Source: JBCDKH01 sp964388485
GTDB lineage: Bacteria > Planctomycetota > Phycisphaerae > Tepidisphaerales > Tepidisphaeraceae
Length of the DNA stretch: 64,000 nucleotides
Direction of reading: 5' to 3'
Assembly: GCA_964388485.1 (NCBI GenBank)
Contig: CAYMAS010000016.1
Coordinates: 1-64,000, forward strand
Each line of letters starts with the position of its first letter. Position 1 is the first letter of the stretch. The position numbers and the translations under genes are program-made. The notes under the pieces are model-generated. The model was given only the letters and a program-made list of their open reading frames with translations. It ran no database searches and was not told where the DNA came from. Shown piece by piece: positions 8,990-16,806 of this stretch.

Positions 8990-9076
8990 CGAAGGGCTCC
9001 TCCAGAAGCGGATCAGAAACACAAAGGGCGGGCGTGCCGCGCACGCTCCGCCCCAGGTCGGTGACGTTGTGACATC

Positions 9077-9805
9077 CTAAGCCCGACGACGCCGGCTGCC
9101 CAAGAGCACCATTCCACCCAACACCGCCGCGGCCGATGTCGGCTCAGGGACGACGGTGACGGAGAAGTTGTCGGCGAAGCCGGTCACACTGTTGTTTTGG
9201 CTGCTGCTGGACGTGCGAACCCGGACACCAAACGCATCGCCAGTGAGAGGTGTGGGGTCGAAGGCACTAGCCGACGCAACCACGCCCCCAGCGTCCAGAA
9301 GATCAAACGAAATGTCGAGCCCGCCACCCGAAGGCGTATAGGTCGTTTCGAGGGTGTAGGTCGTGTTGAGGCTGAAGCTCTCACCAGGCACAACCGCTCC
9401 CGTTGCGAGCTGCGTGTTGCCACCGGCGGTAATCTCAAAGATGCGAAGGTTCAGCGTGTCGTCGAAATCGAGCAGGTAATAGGGCGTGTTGCTGCTACCT
9501 GCGCCGAAAGCGGTGATAGCAGCCGTGCCGTCAAGGCTGGACAGGTTGTAGTTCGTCGAGACGGTGATTGGCTGACCCGCCGTTCCCGTGACGTCGACGG
9601 TGGATACACGAGCCAAGGCAGCACCTGTGATGCCGACTTCGTACTGCATGTTCTGTGCAGTCCAAGCAGACGAAGCCGTCCAGCCGTCAGCGACGTTGTC
9701 ATTGAAGTCTTCTAAGAAGGGCAGCGTCGCGGCGGAAACGGTGCCGGCGGCGGCGAGATGAGCGGCGGTGGCGAAAAGGGCGGCGGTGGCAAGGGCAGTC
9801 TTCAT
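9077..9805 (-). CDS. PEP-CTERM secreted protein (operon A leader gene)
   Basis: A 242-residue exported protein. The ATG at 9805 has an AGGAGG ribosome site and begins KTALATAALFATAAHLAAAG, a signal peptide. A beta-rich middle (about 35-210), rich in Asn, Thr and Ser and possibly concanavalin-like, is followed by VVPEPTSAAAVLGGMVLLGS and the basic tail RRRRA, the PEP-CTERM sorting signal cleaved by an exosortase. It is first in operon A (propeller 87 bases downstream) and divergent from the AraC-like regulator at 9940. The ligand is unknown; a glycan-binding surface role is inferred. Confidence 0.85.
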   Translation of the reverse strand: MKTALATAALFATAAHLAAAGTVSAATLPFLEDFNDNVADGWTASSAWTAQNMQYEVGITGAALARVSTVDVTGTAGQPITVSTNYNLSSLDGTAAITAFGAGSSNTPYYLLDFDDTLNLRIFEITAGGNTQLATGAVVPGESFSLNTTYTLETTYTPSGGGLDISFDLLDAGGVVASASAFDPTPLTGDAFGVRVRTSSSSQNNSVTGFADNFSVTVVPEPTSAAAVLGGMVLLGSRRRRA

Positions 9806-9829
9806 AATCCTCCTGAGAGTCGGGAAATC

Positions 9830-9849
9830 GCCGAAGCAGCAACTTCGGC
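9830..9849. promoter_or_regulatory. Inverted repeat between regulator and operon A
   Basis: GCCGAAG and CTTCGGC form perfect 7-bp arms around a 6-base loop, 25 bases upstream of the operon A start codon and 90 bases upstream of the divergent AraC-like regulator. It could be an operator or a leader hairpin; the sequence alone does not decide. Confidence 0.3.
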
Positions 9850-9939
9850 AGACTGGGAAAACTACCACACCAATTAGCCCTCGCCCTCACCACTTTCCGC
9901 ACCTGACTTCATCCGTAGCGCACCGACATAAGCTGCCCC

Positions 9940-11091
9940 ATGCCGCGGACGAAGAAGGATCCGATGAATCCGCGACGCCGGCCGCCGCTGATCGGCATCT
10001 ACATCCAGCCCTGGCACTCCTACCTTCGCGACGTCCTGCTCGGCATCCGAGAAGCCGCCGCCAGCCACGGCTGGGAACTCCTCATGCCCTGGATCGGCGA
10101 TGCCGACTGGCCTGACGCCCTCGACCTCGGACTCAGCGGCGTCATTACCGCCCGAAGCCGCCACACCGATCCACCGGCCAAAACGTTCCAACGCGTGCCG
10201 CACGTCATCCTCGGCTCCGCTCGGGTCGGCACCGAGACTCTTGACCTGACGTGGGACCAGCACGCCATCGGACGCATGGCAGCCCGGCATTTGCTCGACC
10301 AGGGCCACCGCCAACTCGCCGCCTGGCATGAGCCGGAGGTCAACTATCAGCAGCAACGCGTCGCCGGATTCGCAAAAGCCGCCGCCGAGGCCGGGCGAGA
10401 CTGCATCGTGCTCGATGACCACGACCTGACCCACACGGAGCGACTCAACATGCTCCGGTCGCTGCCCCAGCCGTGCGGCCTCTTCTGCGCACTCGATCGG
10501 CTCGGCCACGACGTGCTCCGATTGGCCAAGGAAACGGATCGCCTCGTCCCCGAGCAACTGGCCGTCGTCGCTTCCGGCAACGAGGAGGACTACTGCGAAC
10601 TCTCGGCGCCGCCGATGTCGAGCGTCGCCTTGCCCGGCACGCAAGCCGGACGGCTCGCGGTGGACTTGCTCGATGCCAAAATGCGTAGGCCGAAGACGAT
10701 GAAGCGGCAGGCGGTTGTCACGCTCGAGCCGCACTTCGTCGCGATCCGGCGGAGCAGCGACCTGTTGTGCGTCGATGACCCGCACGTGATGCAAGCGCTC
10801 AAGCAGATCCGCCGATTCGCCGGCAGCGGACTGGCTGTGGAAGATGTCCACGCGCACGCGTCGCTCTCGCGGCGAGCACTGGAAAGCCGATTCCGCCAGA
10901 CCATCGGCCGAAGCATCGGCAAGGAGATTCAACGCGTCCGCCACGCCGCCGCTCGGGATCTGCTGGTCGCGACCAACGAGCCGATCGCCACCATCGCCGA
11001 ACGGTGCGGATTCCAGTCGCCGCAGGCGTTTTCCTCCGCCTTCAGCAAGATCGAAGGCCAAAGTCCCGCAGCCTTTCGAGCGGGACGGTGA
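9940..11091 (+). CDS. AraC-family regulator with LacI-type sensor domain (XylR-like)
   Basis: A 383-residue cytosolic regulator. Residues about 15-265 form a periplasmic-binding-protein-like sugar sensor (PPLIGIYIQPWHSYLRDVLL, DQHAIGRMAARHLLDQGHRQ, VVASGNEEDYCELSAPPMSS). The last about 100 residues are an AraC double helix-turn-helix (DVHAHASLSRRALESRFRQT, IATIAERCGFQSPQAFSSAF). This is the layout of XylR, which activates pentose operons on binding sugar. It is divergent from operon A, which it probably controls; a sugar or sugar acid released by the lyase is the likely inducer. Its end carries three 21-bp repeats shared with the end of the facing gene. Confidence 0.88.
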   Translation: MPRTKKDPMNPRRRPPLIGIYIQPWHSYLRDVLLGIREAAASHGWELLMPWIGDADWPDALDLGLSGVITARSRHTDPPAKTFQRVPHVILGSARVGTETLDLTWDQHAIGRMAARHLLDQGHRQLAAWHEPEVNYQQQRVAGFAKAAAEAGRDCIVLDDHDLTHTERLNMLRSLPQPCGLFCALDRLGHDVLRLAKETDRLVPEQLAVVASGNEEDYCELSAPPMSSVALPGTQAGRLAVDLLDAKMRRPKTMKRQAVVTLEPHFVAIRRSSDLLCVDDPHVMQALKQIRRFAGSGLAVEDVHAHASLSRRALESRFRQTIGRSIGKEIQRVRHAAARDLLVATNEPIATIAERCGFQSPQAFSSAFSKIEGQSPAAFRAGR

Positions 11092-11108
11092 TGACAGAGG
11101 CGCTGCGT

Positions 11109-11171
11109 CATCTGCTCATGCCGAACCTTCGCGTGCTCATGCCAAGGCGTCACGTGCTCATGCCGAGGCTT
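11109..11171. repeat. Three-copy 21-bp tandem repeat at a convergent gene junction
   Basis: Units start at 11109, 11130 and 11151 and share the core TGCTCATGCC at the same place in each. The array lies just after the regulator stop and covers the last codons and stop (11158) of the facing propeller gene. Imperfect copies suggest age. Confidence 0.75.
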
Positions 11172-13347
11172 TGCTCCACTTCCAGATGCCGTAGCAGCCG
11201 GTGGTGAACCAGGCGTCGCCAGTGGTCGGGTGGACGCGCACCCGCATCGTCTCCCGGCCGCCGTCAAGGTGCTGAGCGTCACGCCTCTCACTCGCCAGCG
11301 GCGCATTGCGGGCAAGGGTTCTCCAGGTTTTGCCGGCGTCGGTGCTGCGGAGTGCTGATGCAGGATGGCTGAAGACGTTCGAGTGGCGGCAAAGGTAGAC
11401 GACCTCGGGCCGACGTGGATCCACCGCGACGCCGTGCAGCTCGTTCGTCCAGAGCCCGTGCGGCACGTCGGGCAGATCGATTGGCTCGGGCTCGACCATG
11501 CTCCCGTTGCTCAGGGCACGGCGGAAGCCGTCGAGCTTCCAAAGCTTCTTGTCTGCCGTCATGTAGAGCCGGTCGCGATCCAAGTCGTAAGCAAAGTCCT
11601 TGATGTCGCCGGTATTCGGGCGGGCGACGCGTTGCCACGTTTCACCGCCGTCGACGGAGGCGAGTACGTAGTTCTCCTTCGGGTACTTCTTGACGCCGAA
11701 GATCATGCCGCTGCCGGCGGACCAGACGCCGTCGCAGTCGCTCATGCGTTGCCACGTCTTGCCGGCGTTGCTGCTGCGGTAGGGACCGGCGAACCGATTG
11801 GCAGCGTTGTCGGGATCGACGAGGCAGTTGTCGATGCCGGCGATGCCGGTGTCATCGCCCCAGCGAAGATCTTCGTGATGCTTCCAGGTCGCACCGCCAT
11901 CGTCGCTCGTGGCAAGGATGCGTCCGCCGCCCCAGTCACCACTGAGGCCGCAGAAGAGTTCGTCACGACTGGCCGAGGCGGAGCCGTAGGTGAAGCCGCC
12001 CCAGCTGAGGCCGCTGACGTTTGTGTACTGCCACGTCTCGCCGCCGTCGCCGGTCACGCCGCCGTTGTAGTCCTGACTGCTGATGAACAGCACGTCCGGG
12101 TCGTCCGGGCAGAACTGGAAAGCGGTGGCGCAGTAGATGTTGTTCACGCCGCCACCCGACCAGCGGAACGTCACGCCGCCGTCGTCGCTGCGGCAGGGCC
12201 AGTCGCCCCCGCTGGCGAGGACGATGTCCGGGTCCGTCGCGTGCCAGGCGAACTGCGGCTGACGCACGTTTCGCGGCAGGAAGTTCAGTTCGTCCTTGAA
12301 GTCGCTCGTGACGAACGTCTCGCCGCCGTCGTGCGTGACGATGCGCGTCCAGTTGTAGTCGGGCCGCTCGTGGTAGAGGCCGAAGCGGTGGCCGTCGGCC
12401 GGAGAGACGCGGAGGCGGCGGAAGGTCGTGTCGCTCCGGACGATCGCGGACGTTCCCGGACAATCCGTCCACGTGCGGCCGCCGTCGTCGCTGGCCATGA
12501 TGCGCTTTTCGGTGCAGCCGAGCAGGCGGTCGCCGGCGACGTCGAGGCCGGTCAGGACGAGGTCGCTGACCTTCTCGACCGTCGTGCCGCCGTCGCGAAC
12601 CTCGTAGATGCCGTCGAGGCCGCCGACGTACAGGATCGGCTGCGTCGGGTTGTGGGCGAGGAACGCTCCGCCGAGCTTGTCGCTGTCGGGCAATTGTCGC
12701 CACGTCTCGCCGCGGTCGTCGCTGACGTAGAGGGCCGGCTCATTGACGCCTTCGCCCCAGCTGGCCTTGTCTTTGGCCGTCCTGGACCAGTAGACGCGGT
12801 CGCTCGACGGGTCGAACACGACGGCCGTCCGCTCATCGAAGACGCCGGCGTAGCGGGCGGACAGAACGTTTCGCCAGCTCGCGCCGCGGTCAGTCGACAG
12901 GTAGACGCCGTGCCGATCGAACGGGATCGTGTTGGCGCCGATGGCGATGATGCGGCTGGCGTCGCGCGGGTCGATGGCGACGCAGTTCGTGCCGCGTGGG
13001 AAGTAGCCGATGTTGCACGGTTCCCAGGTGAAGCCGCCGTCGAGTGAGCGGTAGAGGCCGCCGACGTCGGTGCCCCAGATGGCGGTTTTGCCGTCGGGTC
13101 CGAAGGCGACATCGCGAATCCACTGCCCGCCTTCGCCGCCGAGCGTCGGCAGGTTCATGGAAGCGAGTTGCCGCTTGGTATCCGCGGAGATGAGCGGGAC
13201 CGGCGACCAGCGGCCGGTCACTTCTCGGCTCACCAGCGCCGCGGACGCAAGGCTGCGGAAACCGGGGAACGTGGGCAGCACAGCGGCCGCGGCAAGTCCG
13301 AGCATCGCGCGGCGTGTCGGTCGACTCGTCGAAAGGGTACTCGTCAT
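11158..13347 (-). CDS. Tat-exported Asp-box beta-propeller protein, copy B
   Basis: A 729-residue paralog of the propeller at 6812-8989. The chosen ATG at 13347 yields a twin-arginine-type leader (RPTRRAMLGLAAAAVLPTF), unlike the Sec-type leader of copy A. About twelve Asp boxes are visible (RSLDGGFTW, LSTDRGASW, VSDDRGETW, ASDDGGRTW, TSDDGGATW, SVDGGETW, RSTDAGKTW). Near residue 440 the segment SQDYNGGVTGDGGETWQYTN followed by VSGLSWGGFTYG is almost identical to copy A, so this is a conserved and possibly functional blade. It is last in operon B, 76 bases after the pseudopilin gene. Tat export suggests folding or cofactor loading in the cytoplasm. Enzymatic activity cannot be assigned. Confidence 0.8.
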   Translation of the reverse strand: MTSTLSTSRPTRRAMLGLAAAAVLPTFPGFRSLASAALVSREVTGRWSPVPLISADTKRQLASMNLPTLGGEGGQWIRDVAFGPDGKTAIWGTDVGGLYRSLDGGFTWEPCNIGYFPRGTNCVAIDPRDASRIIAIGANTIPFDRHGVYLSTDRGASWRNVLSARYAGVFDERTAVVFDPSSDRVYWSRTAKDKASWGEGVNEPALYVSDDRGETWRQLPDSDKLGGAFLAHNPTQPILYVGGLDGIYEVRDGGTTVEKVSDLVLTGLDVAGDRLLGCTEKRIMASDDGGRTWTDCPGTSAIVRSDTTFRRLRVSPADGHRFGLYHERPDYNWTRIVTHDGGETFVTSDFKDELNFLPRNVRQPQFAWHATDPDIVLASGGDWPCRSDDGGVTFRWSGGGVNNIYCATAFQFCPDDPDVLFISSQDYNGGVTGDGGETWQYTNVSGLSWGGFTYGSASASRDELFCGLSGDWGGGRILATSDDGGATWKHHEDLRWGDDTGIAGIDNCLVDPDNAANRFAGPYRSSNAGKTWQRMSDCDGVWSAGSGMIFGVKKYPKENYVLASVDGGETWQRVARPNTGDIKDFAYDLDRDRLYMTADKKLWKLDGFRRALSNGSMVEPEPIDLPDVPHGLWTNELHGVAVDPRRPEVVYLCRHSNVFSHPASALRSTDAGKTWRTLARNAPLASERRDAQHLDGGRETMRVRVHPTTGDAWFTTGCYGIWKWSKASA

Positions 13348-13423
13348 CTGAAGCTGCAAGTGAAAAGAAGGCCCGGCTACAGAAGCGGCCGGGCGAAGAC
13401 GAGGCAGCAAAGCAAAAGCTTCA

Positions 13424-14386
13424 CTACTTCCGGTAAATCATGACATTCTTCTGCTGAAGATCGCCGCCGTCGGGCTGATCAGGCCAAAGCGTCGATTGCT
13501 CGTTCAGCTGCTTCGACTCGACATGACCATCGACAAATACGACGTTTGCCTTTGACTCGTCGAAGTGGCGGAACCGCACGCCGCTTGCCCACGCCTGCGT
13601 GTCCAAATTTGCGATGCCTGCTTGAAACTTCACCGGCGTGTCAGGCTGGGGCACGATCCCGTCAATGTTGAAACCGGTAGGCACTACAAAGCCATCACCA
13701 ATTGCTGTGAACTGGTTCTTGGGGTTGGTCCAATAAATGCTCGAGCTGTTAAGACGGTCCAAGATGTAGTAGCTATTGCCCACCTGATCGTCCAGCCAGG
13801 ACTTGCTTGGATCCCGGATATATTGAGAAGCATCGGCTGCGAGCAGCACCTCGGTCGGGCGACCAATCTGCGTTAGCTTGTACGGCTGCATCGCAAGCCT
13901 TGGACTGGCGTCTGGGCCGACAAGACGCGATGGCCCTCCGGTAGATTCAGGCATCCACGGAGCTTGAGAAGGAATCAGTCGCGGGTGAACGGAGTAGTGC
14001 ATCCATCCGCCATCGACCCTCGCTTCGCTGCAGGTGAAAGCGTCTCCATAATTATCCGGATCATGGCCGGACGTTGGATCGCCATCTGCTTTGACACCGA
14101 CAGCCGCGGCGACATGATCAAACCAAAAGGGGTGCCAGGTACCGCTGCCTGCACCATTGAGCGTGTCCGCGGTCGGCAGGGAAAGCCCGTTGTCCTGGGC
14201 GTAGATGGTGAGGCCGAGACCAACCTGTCGCAGATTGCTCTGGCACGCGACGCTGCTGGCAGACGCACGTGCACGACTCAACGTCGGCAGCAGGATGCTC
14301 ACCAGCAGGGCGATGATGCCGATGACCACCAGCAGCTCGACGAGCGTGAACGCGGTGTGGCGACGGGAATGGGAAGTGAATTTCAT
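13424..14386 (-). CDS. Type II secretion pseudopilin-like protein (prepilin leader), copy 1
   Basis: A 320-residue protein with an AGGAGG-type ribosome site (GAGGAGG). The N-terminal class III prepilin signal is TAFTLVELLVVIGIIALLV; a prepilin peptidase would cleave before the Phe and methylate it. The hydrophobic helix continues to LLPTLSRARASA, followed by CQSNLRQVGLGLTIYAQDNG, as in the large planctomycete PulG-like/DUF1559-type family. The C-terminal VVFVDGHVESK matches the conserved FxDGHV box near the end of such proteins. Members usually occur as dispersed paralogs next to secreted proteins; their function is not established. It lies in operon B directly before propeller copy B. Confidence 0.85.
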   Translation of the reverse strand: MKFTSHSRRHTAFTLVELLVVIGIIALLVSILLPTLSRARASASSVACQSNLRQVGLGLTIYAQDNGLSLPTADTLNGAGSGTWHPFWFDHVAAAVGVKADGDPTSGHDPDNYGDAFTCSEARVDGGWMHYSVHPRLIPSQAPWMPESTGGPSRLVGPDASPRLAMQPYKLTQIGRPTEVLLAADASQYIRDPSKSWLDDQVGNSYYILDRLNSSSIYWTNPKNQFTAIGDGFVVPTGFNIDGIVPQPDTPVKFQAGIANLDTQAWASGVRFRHFDESKANVVFVDGHVESKQLNEQSTLWPDQPDGGDLQQKNVMIYRK

Positions 14387-14432
14387 GAGGCCTCCTCAGA
14401 ACTAGATCGGTACGAATCGCGTGACACTTGGT

Positions 14433-15149
14433 TCACGACGCCGGGCCGATGATGACGTTGTCGAATCCTATTTCGACCGTGTTGAACATGGGGTTGACGC
14501 GAATGCCGAATTGGTCGCCCTTGGGCCGCTCTGCCTCGGTCATGGTAGCTTTGAGCGGTGCGACAAGATCATCGCCATCTTCGATGATGCGGGCGACGAG
14601 CTGGTACGCGCCGTCTTCCATCGTGCCGACGAGCTCGATGGAGAAGTCGGCCGAGCCGTCGGTCAGGTCGAACTCGCCGCTGCTGGCGAGCTCGACGGAC
14701 TTGTCGTCGGCATTGCGGGACAGGACGAACCGATACCGGTTGCCGCTGGTGTCGACTTCTTGAACGTACGCGTAGACGCCGGCGAAGCCCTGGTTGTACG
14801 ACGCGGGGCCTTGGGCGAAGGCGAAGACGCCGAACTTGGTTTGGGTGAAGTCGAGCGACTTGACGGCGACGTCTGCCGCGACTTTGAAGCCGCCGGCGAT
14901 GTCGTCGGGCACCATCTGCGCGACGCCGACATCGCCGTAGTTGGAGTTATCGTAAAAGACTAGCCTGCCGTCTTCGACGGTGAAGCCGGGAGCGGTGCCG
15001 AAGGCTTTGCCGGTGCCGGTGGCTTGCGTATCGAAGTCGTTGAACGACAGCGTCAGCGGCGTGTCCTCGTCGTCGAACGTCTCCTCGACGGCGAGTGCCG
15101 GCGTAGCGATGACAGCAGCGACGAGGGCGTGGCGGATGAGGGGAAGCAT
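14433..15149 (-). CDS. Secreted beta-sandwich protein, unanchored paralog
   Basis: A 238-residue protein. The frame is open to 15359, but the ATG at 15149 gives a signal peptide at once (LIRHALVAAVIATPALA); its ribosome site is weak. The mature part aligns with the neighbour at 15220-16023 along its length: FNDFDTQATGTG, FYDNSNYGDVG, KFGVFAFAQGPASYNQGFAG, YAYVQEVDTSGN, GVRVNP-like FGIRVNPMFNTVEIGFDN. It stops right after that segment, without the PEP-CTERM anchor its paralog carries, so it is probably released rather than sorted. A LamG/concanavalin-like glycan-binding fold is a guess from its beta pattern. Confidence 0.7.
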   Translation of the reverse strand: MLPLIRHALVAAVIATPALAVEETFDDEDTPLTLSFNDFDTQATGTGKAFGTAPGFTVEDGRLVFYDNSNYGDVGVAQMVPDDIAGGFKVAADVAVKSLDFTQTKFGVFAFAQGPASYNQGFAGVYAYVQEVDTSGNRYRFVLSRNADDKSVELASSGEFDLTDGSADFSIELVGTMEDGAYQLVARIIEDGDDLVAPLKATMTEAERPKGDQFGIRVNPMFNTVEIGFDNVIIGPAS

Positions 15150-15219
15150 GGCGATGGCCTGTGAGCGGGACGCCGCCGAACCGCCTCTCGGCGATCCGGC
15201 AGGAGGAGGAGATCGATGA

Positions 15220-16023
15220 TCAGCGACGGCGACGCAGCCCGAGCAGGCCGACGACACCAAGAGCGGCGGCTGAAGCCGGCTCGGGGACGATGACCGAAGC
15301 GGCGAGATTGTCGACACCGACTTCGAGTGTGTTGAAGCCCGGATTGGTACGAACGCCAAAAATCTGTCCAGCCAGATCGCTGGCGGCGATCGTCTCCGTC
15401 AGGACGATGGGGGCATCACCGTCGGGCGACAGAGTGGCGGTTACGTCGAAGTTGCCAAGGCCGTCTGCCACACCGACGAGATCGATGTTGAAGTCGGGCG
15501 AGCCGTCCGTCAGATCGAAAGAGGTACTCGTTTGAAGCACGCTCGAATTGCCGTTCGCACCGAGCAGCAGGTTGAAGTCATAGTTTCCACCGCTCGTGTC
15601 GTTCTCTTGCACGTAGGCATAGAGACCGACGAAGTTCTCCGTGAAGTCAGCCGGACCTTGCGCGAAGGCAAAAACGCCAAGCTTCGTCGTCGTGAAGTCG
15701 ATGCTGAAGACGTCGAAGTCGGCACTGGAGCTGAAAGCGACAGCATCAAGCGGCCCCGTATTGATGATAACATCAGCTGAACCTGCGTCACCAAAGTTCG
15801 AGTTGTCGTAGAAGACGGCTTGGCCGTTTTGGATGGTCCAGCCGGGGCTGGTGCCTTGACTGCCGGTGCCAGTGGCCTGCGTGTCAAAGTCGTTGAAGGC
15901 AAAGTCGACATCCGTCGTCGCGTCGTCGAACGTTTCGAGGAATGGCGACGTGACGGGGCCGGCCGAGGCGGCGGCCGTGACGGCCGCCGCGGTCAGGGCG
16001 GCGGTGCAGTAGGTGAGTTTCAT
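15220..16023 (-). CDS. PEP-CTERM secreted beta-sandwich protein (paralog of 14433)
   Basis: A 267-residue protein with a GGAGGA ribosome site 6 bases before the ATG and a signal peptide (YCTAALTAAAVTAAASAG). The body shares FNDFDTQATGTG, FYDNSNFGDAG, KLGVFAFAQGPADFTENFVG and LYAYVQENDTSGG with the adjacent gene, then adds VIVPEPASAAALGVVGLLGL and RRRR, a complete PEP-CTERM signal. The two genes are 70 bases apart in operon B and arose by duplication. A surface-exposed carbohydrate- or matrix-associated protein is inferred; no catalytic motif is seen. Confidence 0.83.
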   Translation of the reverse strand: MKLTYCTAALTAAAVTAAASAGPVTSPFLETFDDATTDVDFAFNDFDTQATGTGSQGTSPGWTIQNGQAVFYDNSNFGDAGSADVIINTGPLDAVAFSSSADFDVFSIDFTTTKLGVFAFAQGPADFTENFVGLYAYVQENDTSGGNYDFNLLLGANGNSSVLQTSTSFDLTDGSPDFNIDLVGVADGLGNFDVTATLSPDGDAPIVLTETIAASDLAGQIFGVRTNPGFNTLEVGVDNLAASVIVPEPASAAALGVVGLLGLRRRR

Positions 16024-16065
16024 GACAAATCCTCCGGTAGAGTGGTGGTGATGAATGAAGAGGGT

Positions 16066-16806
16066 CTAGCGGCTGCCGGCGTGGCGGCGGCGACGCAGGG
16101 CTACGAGGCCGAGCAAGCCGGCGACCGCGGCCGAGGCCGGTTCGGGAATCGGCGTCGAGGTGACGACCAGCGCGTCGAACAGGATCTGGTTGGCATCGGT
16201 CGGATTCGAGGTGATGCGAGCGAAGACGAACAAGTCCTCGCCGACGAGGCTGGCGTTGTTGCCGTTCAGCGTGTCGAACGACAGCACGCGGTCGACAAAC
16301 GTGCCCCGGGCGCCGAGAAGGGCCGCTCCGACGTCACTCTCGTCCTCGGAGACGACCACCGGGTCACTGAAGATGTCGCTGTCGTCGTCCGTGTCGACGG
16401 AAAGGCCGTAGCTGTAGGCACCCGGCAGATTAAGATCGCTTTTCTGCGCGACCTTGAGCGACAGCACGTAGGTGAAGTCGGCGTCGATCGACCCCAGGTT
16501 CTGGTAGACGCCGATGCCGTTCGCGGCGTCGCCACTTCCGCCGCGGTCATCGAGAATGAGGAATTGGTCTCCGTCGCCGTTAAGGACGGCGTTGCCGCCG
16601 GACGGGTTCGTGATGATCTCGTTGAACGCGATCGATTGGCGGTCTCCGCTACCGAACTCGACGAAATCATCTACGTTGTTGTTGCTCCCGGTGCCGGTGT
16701 CCGGCGACTGAAAGCTGCCGTTGGTGACCTGTATGACGGCGGCAGGAGCAGCGGGGGCGAGAGTGAGCGACACGGTGGCCGCAACGGTGGCGAGTGCAAA
16801 TTTCAT
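16066..16806 (-). CDS. PEP-CTERM secreted protein overlapping its regulator gene
   Basis: A 246-residue protein. The ATG overlaps the TGA of the upstream GntR-like regulator by 4 bases, with an AGGAGG site inside the regulator's last codons, so the two are translationally coupled. Signal peptide FALATVAATVSLTLAPAAPA; then VIQVTNGSFQSPDTGTGSNN, the start of a PEP-CTERM family with a jelly-roll-like body; C-terminus PIPEPASAAVAGLLGLVALR plus a longer basic tail RRRHAGSR. No enzyme motif is seen. Being co-made with a sugar-responsive regulator suggests it is needed for the same substrate. Confidence 0.85.
   Translation of the reverse strand: MKFALATVAATVSLTLAPAAPAAVIQVTNGSFQSPDTGTGSNNNVDDFVEFGSGDRQSIAFNEIITNPSGGNAVLNGDGDQFLILDDRGGSGDAANGIGVYQNLGSIDADFTYVLSLKVAQKSDLNLPGAYSYGLSVDTDDDSDIFSDPVVVSEDESDVGAALLGARGTFVDRVLSFDTLNGNNASLVGEDLFVFARITSNPTDANQILFDALVVTSTPIPEPASAAVAGLLGLVALRRRRHAGSR

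Noticed and set aside
6800..9064. 754-codon plus-strand frame over propeller copy A
   Set aside because: Its Val/Arg/Asp-rich product is the complement of repeated Asp-box codons; the minus strand carries signal peptide, Asp boxes and a strong ribosome site.
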